This document shows, piece after piece, positions 36,113-47,705 of a stretch of 64,000 nucleotides of DNA. The notes under the pieces are model-generated. The model was given only the letters and a program-made list of their open reading frames with translations. It did no database searches and had not been told where the DNA came from. Numbering within the stretch: position 1 is the first letter of the stretch; every line of letters starts with the position of its first letter. Origin of the DNA: Larix kaempferi (Eukaryota; Streptophyta; Pinopsida; Pinales; Pinaceae); the NCBI GenBank assembly GCA_027924585.1, contig BSBM01000636.1, positions 7,704,001 through 7,768,000 on the forward strand. Reading direction: 5' to 3'. Position numbers and translations under genes: made by a program.

Positions 36113-36619
36113 GAGAATGGAGAAAGCTGAACAGAAACATGTGAGCCAAATAAAAGAGTTACAAAACAAAATCATCAACATGGAAAGAACACAAGTTCAA
36201 CAAATTCAACATACACAACCAGCGCCTAGGAATTTCCCTGCTAAACCTACTTGGCAAAGGAAACCTCCTAACCATGAACAGAGGCCTCCTCATCAACTAG
36301 AGGCTGCTAACATGGTTGAGTATGCGAAGCCCTTTTGTAGAGCATGCAAGGATTTCCATCAGGAATCTGGTTGCCATTATGCCTGTTTTGTTCAAGAGCA
36401 TGGTTATCCTGAAGGATGTGGCCCTAGTACTTCATCAGACGAGCCTGTTTTTATCAACCATGTAGGAAATGAATATGAAAACTTTGATGTGAATCAAGCC
36501 AACCAGGGTTATCAGCAGATTGATTATATGACTCAACTTTACGGTGAGATGCCACCTAGTATCAACAACAGCCAGAGATTCAAAGGAAACACATATCAAA
36601 AGAAACCAAAGGAGGGACC
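36102..36619 (+). CDS. gag: Gag C-terminal part of element B, second frame
   Basis: The frame is open from 36102, with its first ATG at 36117. Early residues (EKAEQKHVSQIKELQNKI) suggest a coiled coil. Around 36335-36385 lies a Cys/His cluster FCRACKDFHQESGC, spaced CX2CX3HX4C, one residue short of the usual CX2CX4HX4C retroviral zinc knuckle. The frame reaches the insertion point at 36619. Removing the inserted element with one GGACC copy joins codons GGA-CCT in frame to the pol frame at 60703, so Gag C-terminus and Pol are one continuous frame. Relative to the first Gag frame it is shifted +1: either a one-base mutation or a +1 frameshift at the stop codon. Confidence 0.8.
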
Positions 36620-39600
36620 TGTTATCACCTAGGATGTAGTTACCCCTATGGATGGATCCAGTCATGGATGGCAATAGGGAAGGGCAACTCAAAAGGTGCA
36701 ACCACGATCACCTCGACCTCCAATATGTATGGTTGTCACGAGAGTCGAGGCAACCTTCGCTTTATGTTATCTAGCCCAGACAACAAAGGGGGAGACCCGA
36801 TCTACTCCCGACAGGAGAGATCAAAACCAAGACACCAAATCAGGGTATTTCTAAGTGAAGTTAGGTGTATGGTTTATCCTAGACCTAAAGATGAAGTCAC
36901 AAGCCGAGTGAGGGGTTCAATAGGTATAGCTTTGGTTCATGGTTGATGTAAGAGTGACTTATAATGTTTGAAGTGAGATCTAGGGCTAGTGTACTAGTTC
37001 AATGTTAAAAGATCCACTGCCTTGGGAACTGTGTCCAATGCAGGGTAGTTTAAGGGTTGTATTGGGGCTAACTAGTACAGACGTCAAGCTTGACCACGAT
37101 ACATGATAGCTTCAAGGGTTTAGTTCACCATGCATAGGTCAAACCACAAGTCAATCCAACAATCTAGGAGAGTTGAATTAACTTGGAGAGAAACCAGTGC
37201 CTTGGGAATTGGGAAGTGGAGTCAAAGTAGGGTTGACTTGTGGTTTAGGACTCCTAGTACTTGGGACAAGTAGGCAATATAGGTCTTGATGGATGAATGG
37301 GTCTAGATCTAGAATTGACCCAAGTGGACCACAATCCCTTAAAACAAGGAATGCAATCCCCAAGGCAAGATTTGACAAAGTGACAGTCTAGACATAGGTT
37401 TTGAATTATTCCGGTTTCAGACCTCCAAAAATCTCAAGTACCCAGTTCCTGGAAGTGAGTCAACTCACTTCTCCAAGGTGGTGCGACTTTGCCCAAGGAG
37501 GCTAAAAAGTGGGGTTAGGTGGGTCAAATCAAGTCGGATGGCATCCAAATTTTAGATCCGAGTAGATCGGTCGGGTAGGAGTATGGATCTATAATTTCGT
37601 GGCAATCCACCGGTTAGATCTTAGTAGATCTGAGTTTAAGTGTTCCAAGTGGTCCAAAATGGGGTTTAAATCCCTTGAAATGTGGAATAGGGCCCACAAG
37701 GTGAATTTCAGAAAAGTAACAACCTAGGTGTATGTTATTTGATGTGTAGATGACGAATCAAGTGGAATCTCAAACACCCATCACCTAGATCTAAGTCAAC
37801 CTGCTCAAACTAGGAAGTGCCCCTTGCTTGGGAGAGGCTAAGTTGGCCTGGGAAGGGGGTCAAACGGAGGTCAATCCTCACCAAACTATAGATCCGGGAT
37901 GCCTTGGATGCTATAGAGGTGGGTTTTCAGTATTATGCTCAACAACCCACTAGATCTAAGTAGATCTGAGAAAATGTAAAATGGGGGTTTTGAAATATTT
38001 AGGGTTTTTAGATATTTTTGACAATTGGATGGATCATGGAGATAGAACTTACCTTGAGATCATACCTGAATGATGTGAATGAGATGCCTTGATGTTGAGG
38101 AAGATTCCCGCAGAGATCAAATGAGAAATTGTTGATTTGCTTGCCGATTGGATGCCCTAGCCCACAAGTGCGCCTTCCTCTACCTGTCAAACCAAGGAAT
38201 GAAAATTCAATCAGTAAGATCAAGTATGGAAGAAATACAAGAGAAATGCAACAGTAACATGAAATAGAAGGTCCTGGGACAGTAATACTCCCTGTTACCA
38301 ACGAAGAGCTCCAAAGAAGAAGTAGGGAGAGTCTTCCCCTACCAATACCTCCTCCTCCAAGCAAATCGGCCTCCACCTGTAGATGCAAAATCGTGGTACA
38401 AAAGATATGGCAAACAAGATCTCCAATAACTCAGTGCAAAGGAAGAACCAACGAACGAACACCAAAAACATTCACCACAACATTGGAGATAGATGCAATA
38501 ATAATTTTCTATTCCAATAATCCAGAGCCAAAAGTCCCCTTTACAATGAGAGGCTCTCTCCTTTAAATAGGAAGGAGAGGCACCAAAACCCTAACCACTT
38601 TTTGAATGAGTGGCTAAGATTAAAAGATACAAATGTCTAATCAATGGTTGAGATGAGCTCAACAATAAAATACATGGATCACTAATAAAATATTATGTAA
38701 GTGGACAAAATCGCCCTATAAGAGGGGAATCCCACCAAATAATGATGACAAAATATCATAAGAGGCTCATGGTGGGTCCAAGGGGTAATTCTATCCCTCC
38801 TTGGTCAATCCCCATAGCACAATAACCCAAAAATAATCATGAATGTACCAAATCGTGCCTCCATAGTGAAGTCGTGGTCCTCAAAAGACCTCAAAAATCC
38901 ACAGAAAGTGCCATAAGTGATGGATGCGGGCCCCGATGAAGCTGAAACTGCTGGAGAAGGTGTGGAAGACCCCGATCTATCATCACTGATCATCCCATGC
39001 CATAACTTTGCCTCAGTAGCCCAAATCGATTTCCTCAATAGCCATTTCTACCAATCCTGAAATGCCTCGGGAAGCGTGAAACTGCCCCAAACAGCCTCCT
39101 GGAGTGCTGGCGCTGTCAAGGTGAGGTCACCAATGTGTCCGGAAGGGGGGTAATATGGTAAAAACAAGTGGCTGGACCACCCCCTCCATCATCAGCGCCC
39201 TAGGTCAACCGGATAAAAATCACATCTGCTCTGACAGGGCCTCAAACAGATCAAAACTGCACTGGGACAGCCTACTGAGGCTCAATCATCACTGTAAGTG
39301 CCCGGAACTGAAAACAAACTGTCCCATTGGACTCAGAAGGTCCAAATCCATCCAAGATGTGTACTCATACACCATATGAGTCTCTGCATGATCAAAATAA
39401 ATATCCAATATACCGGAACAAGGCCAATAATAATGATCTGTAAATGACCAAACACTGCTGTAACCCAAGAATCATCATCATAACCCTGTAGCTGCTGCAT
39501 AGAATCATCCTGTATGTGTACATAGACCATATATCATCTATCCATATCATCATAAGGTCCAACATCTGATGTCCCATGGTCCTCCATGGTCAAACTAGGT

Positions 39601-40329
39601 CTAACCAAGACCAAATATAACTCAGACCATCATCAATAGCTGCTGCAAAGTGTCAAGGTTAATACATGCTCTACAACTTATTCAAATAACAATTATAACA
39701 CAGAGTAATCATGACTGGCGATCTAAATCCAAATATATAGTGTCGTTAATTATTATTATTACTCAGACTAGACTTTCAGGATCATACTCACTTCATAGTT
39801 GTGATCAATTTGCTAGTGAAGGATGAAGGCTGAAATAATTGGCTAGGCTAAGGGATGACTTGACTGCCTTGACTTTGTGACACTTTGGCAAGGGAAAGGG
39901 AATACACACCATAGTATATACTGAATGAGCAATAACACAGGGAATGGAGGTGTCTCACAAATGGATGAGTTGTTTAAAGAGGGTTTATTCACCTTCACAG
40001 ATGCGCACAATCCATAATACAAATAAGGCCAGCAATTGTTTAGATATAGCATTTAAGTTCCATTGCTTTTAGGGCCTGAAGTTTCCATAGCCTTGATCTA
40101 TGTGTGTTTACAAACACATTGCATAGATTTACATTTTTCTTTAGGCTTTCTGCTGCAGGTGTGTTTTTAAGGCACTTGTTTACCTGAGCACTTCTAGGTG
40201 TGTCATGGACAACTTGTTTACCTAGGTATTTATTTTTCCAAAAGATATAACATTTTATTTTTCATAGCCATTTTCATTTGGCATTCCTTTCATTCATGTG
40301 TGTTTAAAAACACATTGCATGAATGGGCT
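36620..40329 (-). repeat. Outer element, 3' LTR (larger piece)
   Basis: Sense is minus, so this is the 3' three-quarters of the 3' LTR. The remaining 828 bp lie at 51034-51861 beyond the inner insertion. The sequence is nearly identical to 56165-59874. It includes a predicted mini-exon at 38053-38183 (acceptor TTTGACAG, donor CAAG then GTAAGT) and an LTR TATA block near 38570. Its small ORFs recur in all family-1 copies, follow no conserved coding pattern, and I leave them out. Confidence 0.9.
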
Positions 40330-43300
40330 TGTTATCACCTAAACTGTAGTTACCCCTATGGATGGATCCAGTCATGGATGGCAATAGGGAAGGGCAACTC
40401 AAAAGGTGCAACCACGATCACCTCAACCTCCAAAATGTATGGTTGTCACGCCAGTCGAGGCAACCTTCGCTTTATGTTGTCTAGCCCAGGCAACAAAGGG
40501 GGAGACCCGATCTACTCCCGACAGGAGAGATCAAAACCAAGACACCAAATCAAGGTATTCTAAGTGAAGTTAGGTGTATGGTTTTTCCTAGACCTAAGGG
40601 TAAAGTCACAAGCCAAGTGGGGGGTTCAATAGGTATAGCTTTGGTTCATAGTTGATATAGTAGTGACTTACAATGTTTGAAGTGAGATCTAGGATGAGTG
40701 TACTAGGTCAATGTCAAAAGGTCCACCGCCTTGGGAACTGTGTCCAATGCAGGATGGTTTTAAAGGATATATTGGGGCTAACTAGTACATAAGACAAGCT
40801 TGACCATGATTCATGATAGCTTTAGGGGTATAGTTCACCATGCAAAAGTCAAACCACAAGTCAATCCAACAATCTAGGAGAGTTGGGTTGTCTTGGAGTT
40901 AAACCAGTGCCTTGGGAATTGGGAAGTGGAGTCAAAGTAGGGTTGACTTATGGTTTAGGACTCCTACAACATGAGATAAGTGGACAGTATAGGTTTTGAT
41001 GGTTAAATGTGTCTAGATCTAGGTTTGACCCAAGTGGACCACAATCCCTTAAAACAAGGAATGCAGTCCCCAAGGCAAGATTTGACAAAGTGACAGTCTA
41101 GACCTAGGTTTTGAATTATTCAGATTTCGGATCTGCAAAAATCTCAAGTACCCAGTTCCTCTAAGTGAGTGAACTCACTTCTCCAAGGTGGTGCGACTTT
41201 CCCTAAGGAGGCTTCAATTTGGGTTTAGGTGGGTCAAATCATGTCGGATGGCATCCAAACTTTAGATCCGGGTAGATCAGTCAAGTAGGAGCATGGATCT
41301 ATAATTTCGTGGCAATCCACCGGTTAGATCTTTGTAGATCTGAGTTTAAGTGTTCCAAGTGGTCCAAAATGGGGATTAAATCCCTTAAAATGTGGAATGG
41401 GGCCCACAAGGTGAATTTCAAGAAAGGGACAACCTGGGTGTATGTTATTTGATGTATAGATGTCAAATCAAGTGGAATCTCGAACACCCATGTTCTAGAT
41501 CTAGGTTGGCTTGGGAGAGGGGTCAAACGGAAGCCAATCCTCACCAAACTATAGATCCGGGATGCCGTGGATGCTATAGAGGTGGGTTTTCAATATCATA
41601 CCCAACAACCCACTAGATCTCAGTAGATCTAAGAAAATGCAAAATTGGGGTTTTAATTGATTAGGGTTTTAGATGTTTTTGACAATTGGATAGACTATGG
41701 AGATAGAACTTACCTTGAGATCATACCTGAATGATGTGGTTGAGATGCCTTGATGTTGAGGAAGATTCCCGCAGAGATCAAATGAGAAATTGTTGATTTG
41801 CTTGCCAAGTTGATGTCCTAGTCCACAAGTGCGCCTTCCTCTACCTGTCAAACCAAGGAATAAAATTCAATCAGTAAGATCAAGTATGGAAGAAATACAA
41901 GAGAAATGCAAATAGTAACATGAAATAGAAGGTCCTGGGACAGTAATACTCCCTGTTACCAACGAAGAGCTCCAAAGAAGAAGTAGGGAGAGTCTTCCCC
42001 TACCAATACCTCCTCCTCCAAGCAAATCGGCCTCCACCTGTAGATGCAAAATCGTGGTACAATAGATATGGCAAACAAGATCTCCAATAACTCAGTGCAA
42101 AGGAAGAACCAACGAACGAACACCAAAAACATTCACCACAACATTGGAGATAGATGCAATAATAATTTTCTATTCCAATAATCCAGAGCCAAAAGTCCCT
42201 TTTACAATGAGAGGCTCTCTCCTTTAAATAGGAAGGAGAGGCACCAAAACCCTAACCACTTTTTGGATGAGTGGCTAAGATTAAAAGATACAAATGTCTA
42301 ATCAATGGTTGAGATGAGCTCAACAATAAAATACATGGATCACTAATAAAATATAATGTAAGTGGACAAAATCGCCCTATAAGAGGGGAATCCCACCAAA
42401 TCATGATGATAAAATATCATAAGAGGCTTATGGTGGGTCCAAGGGGTAATTTTATCCCTCCTTGGTCAATCCCCATAGCACAACAACCAAAAAATAATCA
42501 TGAATGTACCAAATCGTGCCTCCATAGTGAAGTCGTGGTCCTCAAAAGACCTCAAAAAATCCACAGAAAATGCCATAAGTGATGGATGCGGGCCCCGATG
42601 AAGCTGAAACTGCTGGAGAAGGTGTGGAAGGTCCCGATCTATCATCACTGATCATCCCATGCCATAAATTTGCCTCAGTAGCCCAAATCGATTTCCTCAA
42701 TAGCCATTTCTACCAATCCTGAAATGCCTCGGGAAGCATGAAACTGCCCCAAACAGCCTCCTGGAGTGCTGGCGCTGTCAAGGTGAGGGCACCAATGTGT
42801 CCGGAAGGGGGGTAATATGGTAAAAACAAGTGGCTGGACCACCCCCTCCATCATCAGCGCCCTAGGTCAACCGGATAAAAGTCATCTCTGCTCCGACAGG
42901 GCCTCCAACAGAGCAAAACTGCACTGGGACAGCCTACTGAGGCTCAATCATCACTGTAAGTGCCCGGAACTGAAAACAAACTGTCCCATTGGACTCAGAA
43001 GGTCCAAATCTATCCAAGATGTGTACTCATACACCATATGAGTCTTTGCATGATCAAAATAAATATCCAATATACCGGAACAAGGCCAATAATAATGCGC
43101 TGTACATATACAAACACTGCTGTAACCCCAGAATCATCATCATAACCCTGTAGCTGCTGCATAGAATCATCCTGTATGTGTACATAGACCATATATCATC
43201 TATCCATATCATCATAAGGTCTAACATCTCATGTCCCATGGTCCTCCATGGTCAAACTAGGTCCAACCAAGACCAAATATAACTCAGTCCATCATCCAAG

Positions 43301-44818
43301 GCTGCTGAAAAGTATCAAGGTTAATACATGCTTTACAACTTATTCAAATAGCAATTATAACACATAATGATCATAACTGGCGATCTACATCCAAATATAT
43401 AGTGTCGTTAATTATTATTATTACTCAGACTAGACTTTCAGGACCATACTCACTTCATAGTTGTTATCAATTTGCTAGTGAAGGGTGAAGGCTGAATTAA
43501 CTGGCTAGGCTAAGGGATGACTTAGCTGTCTTGACTTTGTGACACTTTGGCAAGGGAAAGGGAATACACCATAGTATATACTGAATGAGCAATAACACAG
43601 GGAATGGCGGTGTCTCACAAATGGATGAGTTGTTTAAAGAGGGTTTATTCACCTTCACAGATGCGCACAATCCATAATACAAATAAGGCCAGCAATTGTT
43701 TAGATATAGCATTTAAGTTCCATTGCTTTTTGGACCTGAAGTTTCCATAGCCTTGATCTATGTGTGTTTACAAACACATTGCATAGATTTACATTTTTTC
43801 TTTTAGGCTTTCTGCTGCAGGTGTGTTTTTAAGGCACTTGTTTACCTGAGCACTTCTAGGTGTGTCATGGACAGCTTGTTTACCTAGGTATTTATTTTCC
43901 ACAAGATATAACATTTTATTTTTATGGCCATTTTCATTTGGCACGCCTTTCATTCATGTGTGTTTAGAAACACATTGCATGAATGGGCTTTTCATACAAG
44001 ATATAGCATTTCATTTTCCAGATTTTGTATTGATGGCAGCACTAAAAGGTTCAGGTTTAGCCAACACAACTTTAGTGACTAGGGGGAATTCACAAGGAAC
44101 TCCAACTCACCATAGGTAAGTTTTGTCACCAACTCAGAGCCGAGACACAATAAACAGGGAAGCTCATCCAATATAGAGGCTACAGTGGGGAAAAGTCCTC
44201 CATGCCACTAGTCAAGTAGTAAGTCAGGGTGATAATCTAAAAGGTAGGCCATGGATGGATGAAGACAATGAAATGATGGAGCCAACACTAGCAAGCCAAA
44301 GTATGGTGTAATGATCACCTCTATTCTCCCTAAGGAGGGTATGTACCAATGAGTATGAATAGTGAACTTCTAAGTCTGAGTAGGGACAGTATAATATATA
44401 TATAATAGATCAACCAGGTCCATATATCTATATGATCGCCAGATCATGACACTAAGTGCTAAGACATGCTATAAGAATAAGTATAAAAGCAATCTAACCA
44501 TAACACCATGATATACCTGCTGAGTCATATACCTGCAAGCTCATCAACCTGTACCATCATCTGTCCTCTGAGACTGCTGCTGTAACTCTGGGCACTACTG
44601 TCTGCTCTGTACCAATGATATAATGGCTACATCGGTCATCTCTCTGAGTGTCCTGAAACTCAGTCATGGCATGGGGAATGCAACTGCTGTCCACAATCTG
44701 ATAGTGATCCAATATAGATGCTCATCTCGGCATCTCAAATGCAAGGGAACTGGCTGAATAGTGTACTGGAATGAGAAAAATAATGTATGGTAGCCCGGCT
44801 ACTATATATGTGATAACA
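40330..44818 (-). repeat. Inner element, complete LTR (sense 3' LTR)
   Basis: A 4,489-bp family-1 LTR, TGTTATCACC to GTGATAACA on the plus strand. It carries a predicted mini-exon at 41714-41844 (minus) and the LTR TATA block near 42225 (minus). It matches 47706-51028 almost base for base from about 41496 onward. Confidence 0.92.
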
Positions 44819-45288
44819 TCTGGCTCCGGCTGGGACAAGTGCTCTGCTGAAATGAGCGCTTGAGAACCTCAGAATCTCTGGTCCTCGAATCTCTGCTACT
44901 CGAATCCACGATCCAGCACTCTACCATTTTATTTCAAGCTTTTATTCTTGCAACCTATTTTCTGCATTCACAAACATCAAAAATACCTCATGCCGCATGT
45001 GTGGGAAAAATATAAAATCAACTGAAATAACATCTATTCTATGTCAGAGATATAAATGCATGAATTATAAATGCAGAAAGTAAATTAAACTACTAACATA
45101 ATTTTGCAAAATTTGAAATTTATTGTGCAGGAAAAGAAAAAGTGACAGGTACTCAGCTAAACTAGAAGCTTACAAAGGAGCTCAGAGACTAAGAAGGTGC
45201 CAGACTCAATGGCTGAAAAGACTAACTACTGCCTGAGTAGGCTTATTTGGTTTCCTACCTACCCTAATCTAACCAATCATCACAAATG
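44819..45288 (-). other. 3' untranslated region of inner element
   Basis: About 470 bp that is nearly identical to 51862-52344 in the outer element, although the ORFs upstream differ. Next to the LTR the sense strand reads AGCCGGAGCCAGA, a poor polypurine tract at the place where plus-strand priming would be expected. Confidence 0.6.
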
Positions 45289-47085
45289 CTAGGTAAAATC
45301 ATAAATCCAGTGCAACCATTCATCAAACATATTAGTGATTCTTCTTTGATTTCTGGTAATGAAACAAGTCATGATTGGATTAAAAATCAGAGAATTTGAT
45401 AATGCAATCTTCCAGGTTTGTTCAAAAATTGCATAAAGGTTTGAATGGTGCAAAATGAAATCATGCCAAGGAAAAGATTGACTACTGCAAACATCCTCCA
45501 TCCAAGAATTGATAGGATCATAAAATTCATGCAAGTTATTGCTTAAGATTGATGGAGGAAAAATACAAGGCTTGTAACTCAATTCTTTTTCATAGAACAT
45601 AACTTCCTCATTTACTTCTCTTACATATTCAATTTGGTTCTCCCTGGGATTAATGATCAAATAGAAACCAAGTGGGGATAACTTAAAGTTCAAAGGACGG
45701 AAAAACAAAGTCAAGCCCACTTGATGCTCAAAAATCGAGAAAATGTGAAATTGATCTTTAAATATCTTTTCTAGCCACCAAGAATGATTGATAACATGAC
45801 AACAAGCATTATGGTTCCAAAGTGACTGAAAAGGGAAATGAAGTGCTTTTTCTCCAAACATGTAATCATGCTTATACTTCTTTTTGAAAATTTCCAGGGC
45901 AAAAGATTGACTAGAGCACCAACCCAAAGATGATTGAAACAGTTGGGAAGGGAGGGTGGATTGCAAATATGAAAATTCTCCGGAATGGATAAACAAGCTC
46001 GACCTTAGATTTTGATAATAGAAAACATTCTTTATTCTAGGAATAATTTCGAGCTTTTGATCAAATTTAATATTTATAACCTGAGGACAAGATTGGCCAT
46101 AACTATTTAACTCTAAGTTATCTAGATTAAAGATGAAAAAAGGAAAATTTAAAAATTCATTGTAAGAAGTGGAACAAAGATTGGAACACCTAGTATGATT
46201 TATTAACTCCTCCTCATCTTGATATTGATCTTTTATTAATTCATCATTAAAATTATAAGAGGATAAGTGATCATTTTCATTTAATTGATCAGGGGTGAAA
46301 TTAATAATTTCATTTAACATATCCTGATTATTTGCACAATGATCACCTGAAATCACCACTAGAGGATCTTGATCTATGTCCCTACTTTCTTCTTCTTCAG
46401 TAAGTTGATAAGGAATTGAATAATCACTAAATACAAAATGACTAATGAGTTTCTCTGAGGGAGGAACTTCAGTAGATTTGTTAACTAAAGGCTGATCCTC
46501 AGAAATTCCCTCAGGATCAGGACTAGGACTACCTAAAAAGCAATCTGAAAACTTATGGTTTGTACAATGATTAAAGATTTGACTTTCGATTGACTCAAAA
46601 GTAGAAGACTTATCATCAGAAGAAATTGGGCAGGAAAGGTCATCTCTGGATGTTGACAAATCACTTGATATTTGATTGTTAAATGATTCAACAATAGGAT
46701 CAGAAAGGGGAAGGTTTTGATCTTGGATTTGATTTGAAAGATACATATCATCGAATTCACTTCCCCATTCTTCTAGGAATTTATTTTCAAACATGTCATA
46801 ACCAGAAATGCTATTGGGTTTCAAATTCGAAAGCCAGAGTCCAGCTCTTTCTTTGAAAGATGAAGCCAATAGTCTCATATACACATCCTCATGGGTTATG
46901 GATAATTCTTTAATAATTTCCCTAAAAAGTTCAAGGTGTCTTTTAGCAGAGATTTCATAACTTCCATCGAAAATAGGCAACCTTGCACATGCTTGATGAG
47001 GAATATGATGAGGATACCCAACAATTTTTGAAAAGTCAAAAACTTTTAAACGACCGAAAGTTCTAGGTCGCTCAGAAGCAGCCAT
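45289..47085 (-). CDS. 598-aa Gag-like protein with unrecognised C-terminal domain
   Basis: It starts at an ATG (47085) and is uninterrupted. Residues about 15-115 resemble the N-terminal half of the Gag domain in the outer element and in element B: FDFSKIVGYPHHIP, then a FDGSYEISAKRHLELF-type segment, then EDVYMRLLASSF and a W-S-N-L motif. The Gag similarity stops near residue 120. The next ~160 residues are acidic and Ser/Asn-rich. The last ~300 residues are rich in Phe, Leu, Ser and Trp (LGWCSSQSFALEIF, HSWWLEKIFKDQF, MFDEWLHWIYDF) and match nothing I can name. There is no DSG protease motif, zinc knuckle or YxDD. An open frame of this length in a young element suggests it is, or recently was, translated. 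It may be a structural partner co-packaged with autonomous Gag; that is inference. Confidence 0.75.
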   Translation of the reverse strand: MAASERPRTFGRLKVFDFSKIVGYPHHIPHQACARLPIFDGSYEISAKRHLELFREIIKELSITHEDVYMRLLASSFKERAGLWLSNLKPNSISGYDMFENKFLEEWGSEFDDMYLSNQIQDQNLPLSDPIVESFNNQISSDLSTSRDDLSCPISSDDKSSTFESIESQIFNHCTNHKFSDCFLGSPSPDPEGISEDQPLVNKSTEVPPSEKLISHFVFSDYSIPYQLTEEEESRDIDQDPLVVISGDHCANNQDMLNEIINFTPDQLNENDHLSSYNFNDELIKDQYQDEEELINHTRCSNLCSTSYNEFLNFPFFIFNLDNLELNSYGQSCPQVINIKFDQKLEIIPRIKNVFYYQNLRSSLFIHSGEFSYLQSTLPSQLFQSSLGWCSSQSFALEIFKKKYKHDYMFGEKALHFPFQSLWNHNACCHVINHSWWLEKIFKDQFHIFSIFEHQVGLTLFFRPLNFKLSPLGFYLIINPRENQIEYVREVNEEVMFYEKELSYKPCIFPPSILSNNLHEFYDPINSWMEDVCSSQSFPWHDFILHHSNLYAIFEQTWKIALSNSLIFNPIMTCFITRNQRRITNMFDEWLHWIYDFT

Positions 47086-47189
47086 GGATAATTTTTATTT
47101 TTTTATTTTTTTTTATATTTTTAATATTTTTATATTTATTTTTAAATTCAAGAACCTGAAAACAAAATGATGCACCCCATTGGTCTAGT
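47086..47189. other. T-rich leader upstream of the 598-aa ORF
   Basis: A very AT-rich stretch dominated by T runs on the plus strand, directly before the ATG on the minus strand. It gives way near 47190 to an inverted LTR end. Confidence 0.5.
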
Positions 47190-47345
47190 TATACCTTGAC
47201 CTAAAGCGAAGAGTGCCTCGGTTGACGTGACTCCCACATTGCATTGGGAACCGTGGCATCTCTTGGGTCACCTCTTTAGTTGCCTATCTCCTCTACCATC
47301 CCGGATGGGATACCTCTAGGGGCAACTACAAGTTGTGTGATAACA
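47190..47345 (+). repeat. Inverted 1b-type LTR end inside inner element
   Basis: About 150 bases match the end of the 1b/1c LTRs (24490-24639, 26180-26334): GAAGAGTGCCTCGGTTGACG, GCATTGGGAA, and the terminus CAAGTTGTGTGATAACA at 47345. The orientation is opposite to the host element's sense and the LTR subfamily is a different one. A PBS follows. Confidence 0.8.
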
Positions 47346-47349
47346 TCTT

Positions 47350-47362
47350 TGGCGCCGTTGCC
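47350..47362 (+). other. Partial tRNA-Asp PBS, inverted (copy 1)
   Basis: TGGCGCCGTTGCC, the first 13 bases of the tRNA-Asp PBS, stands next to an LTR end in plus orientation. The sequence then jumps to family-1 LTR (TTATGAACCAAAGC). Confidence 0.8.
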
Positions 47363-47684
47363 TTATGAACCAAAGCTATACCTATTGAACCCCCCACTTG
47401 GCTTGTGACTTTACCCTTAGGTCTAGGAAAAACCATACACCTAACTTCACTTAGAATACCTTGATTTGGTGTCTTGGTTTTGATCTCTCCTGTCGGGAGT
47501 AGATAGGGTCTCCCCCTTTGTTGCCTGGGCTAGACAACATAAAGCGAAGGTTGCCTCGACTGGCGTGACAACCATACATTTTGGAGGTCGAGGTGATCGT
47601 GGTTGCACCTTTTGAGTTGCCCTTCCCTATTGCCATCCATGACTGGATCCATCCATAGGGGTAACTACAGTTTAGGTGATAACA
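47363..47684 (+). repeat. Inverted family-1 LTR end inside inner element
   Basis: The terminal 322 bp of a family-1 LTR in plus orientation, ending AGTTTAGGTGATAACA at 47684. It matches the complement of about 40330-40650 of the same element. Confidence 0.88.
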
Positions 47685-47687
47685 TTT

Positions 47688-47704
47688 TGGCGCCGTTGCC
47701 GGGG
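47688..47704 (+). other. Full tRNA-Asp PBS, inverted (copy 2)
   Basis: TGGCGCCGTTGCCGGGG, a perfect 17/17 complement of the plant tRNA-Asp 3' end. It is followed by AGAAGCC, where the sequence switches to antisense LTR at a GGGAGA microhomology. Confidence 0.9.
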
Positions 47705-47705
47705 A

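Noticed and set aside
36668-36946. Continuation of the element B Gag-Pol frame into the LTR after 36619
   Set aside because: The frame stops within a few codons in the inserted LTR. The true continuation resumes in frame at 60703 after the duplicated GGACC.
39155-39379. Small ORFs of 60-85 codons that recur in several copies (for example near 492-716, 39155, 42817, 49006, 58700, and others near 9615, 11223, 39843)
   Set aside because: They recur because they lie in copies of the same LTR. Frames open and close between copies with indels, there is no start context or domain, and their repetition follows the DNA repeat, not protein conservation.
47350-47704. tRNA gene suggested by sequence equal to a tRNA-Asp 3' end
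   Set aside because: Only the 13-17 bases of a primer binding site are present; no cloverleaf is seen around them.
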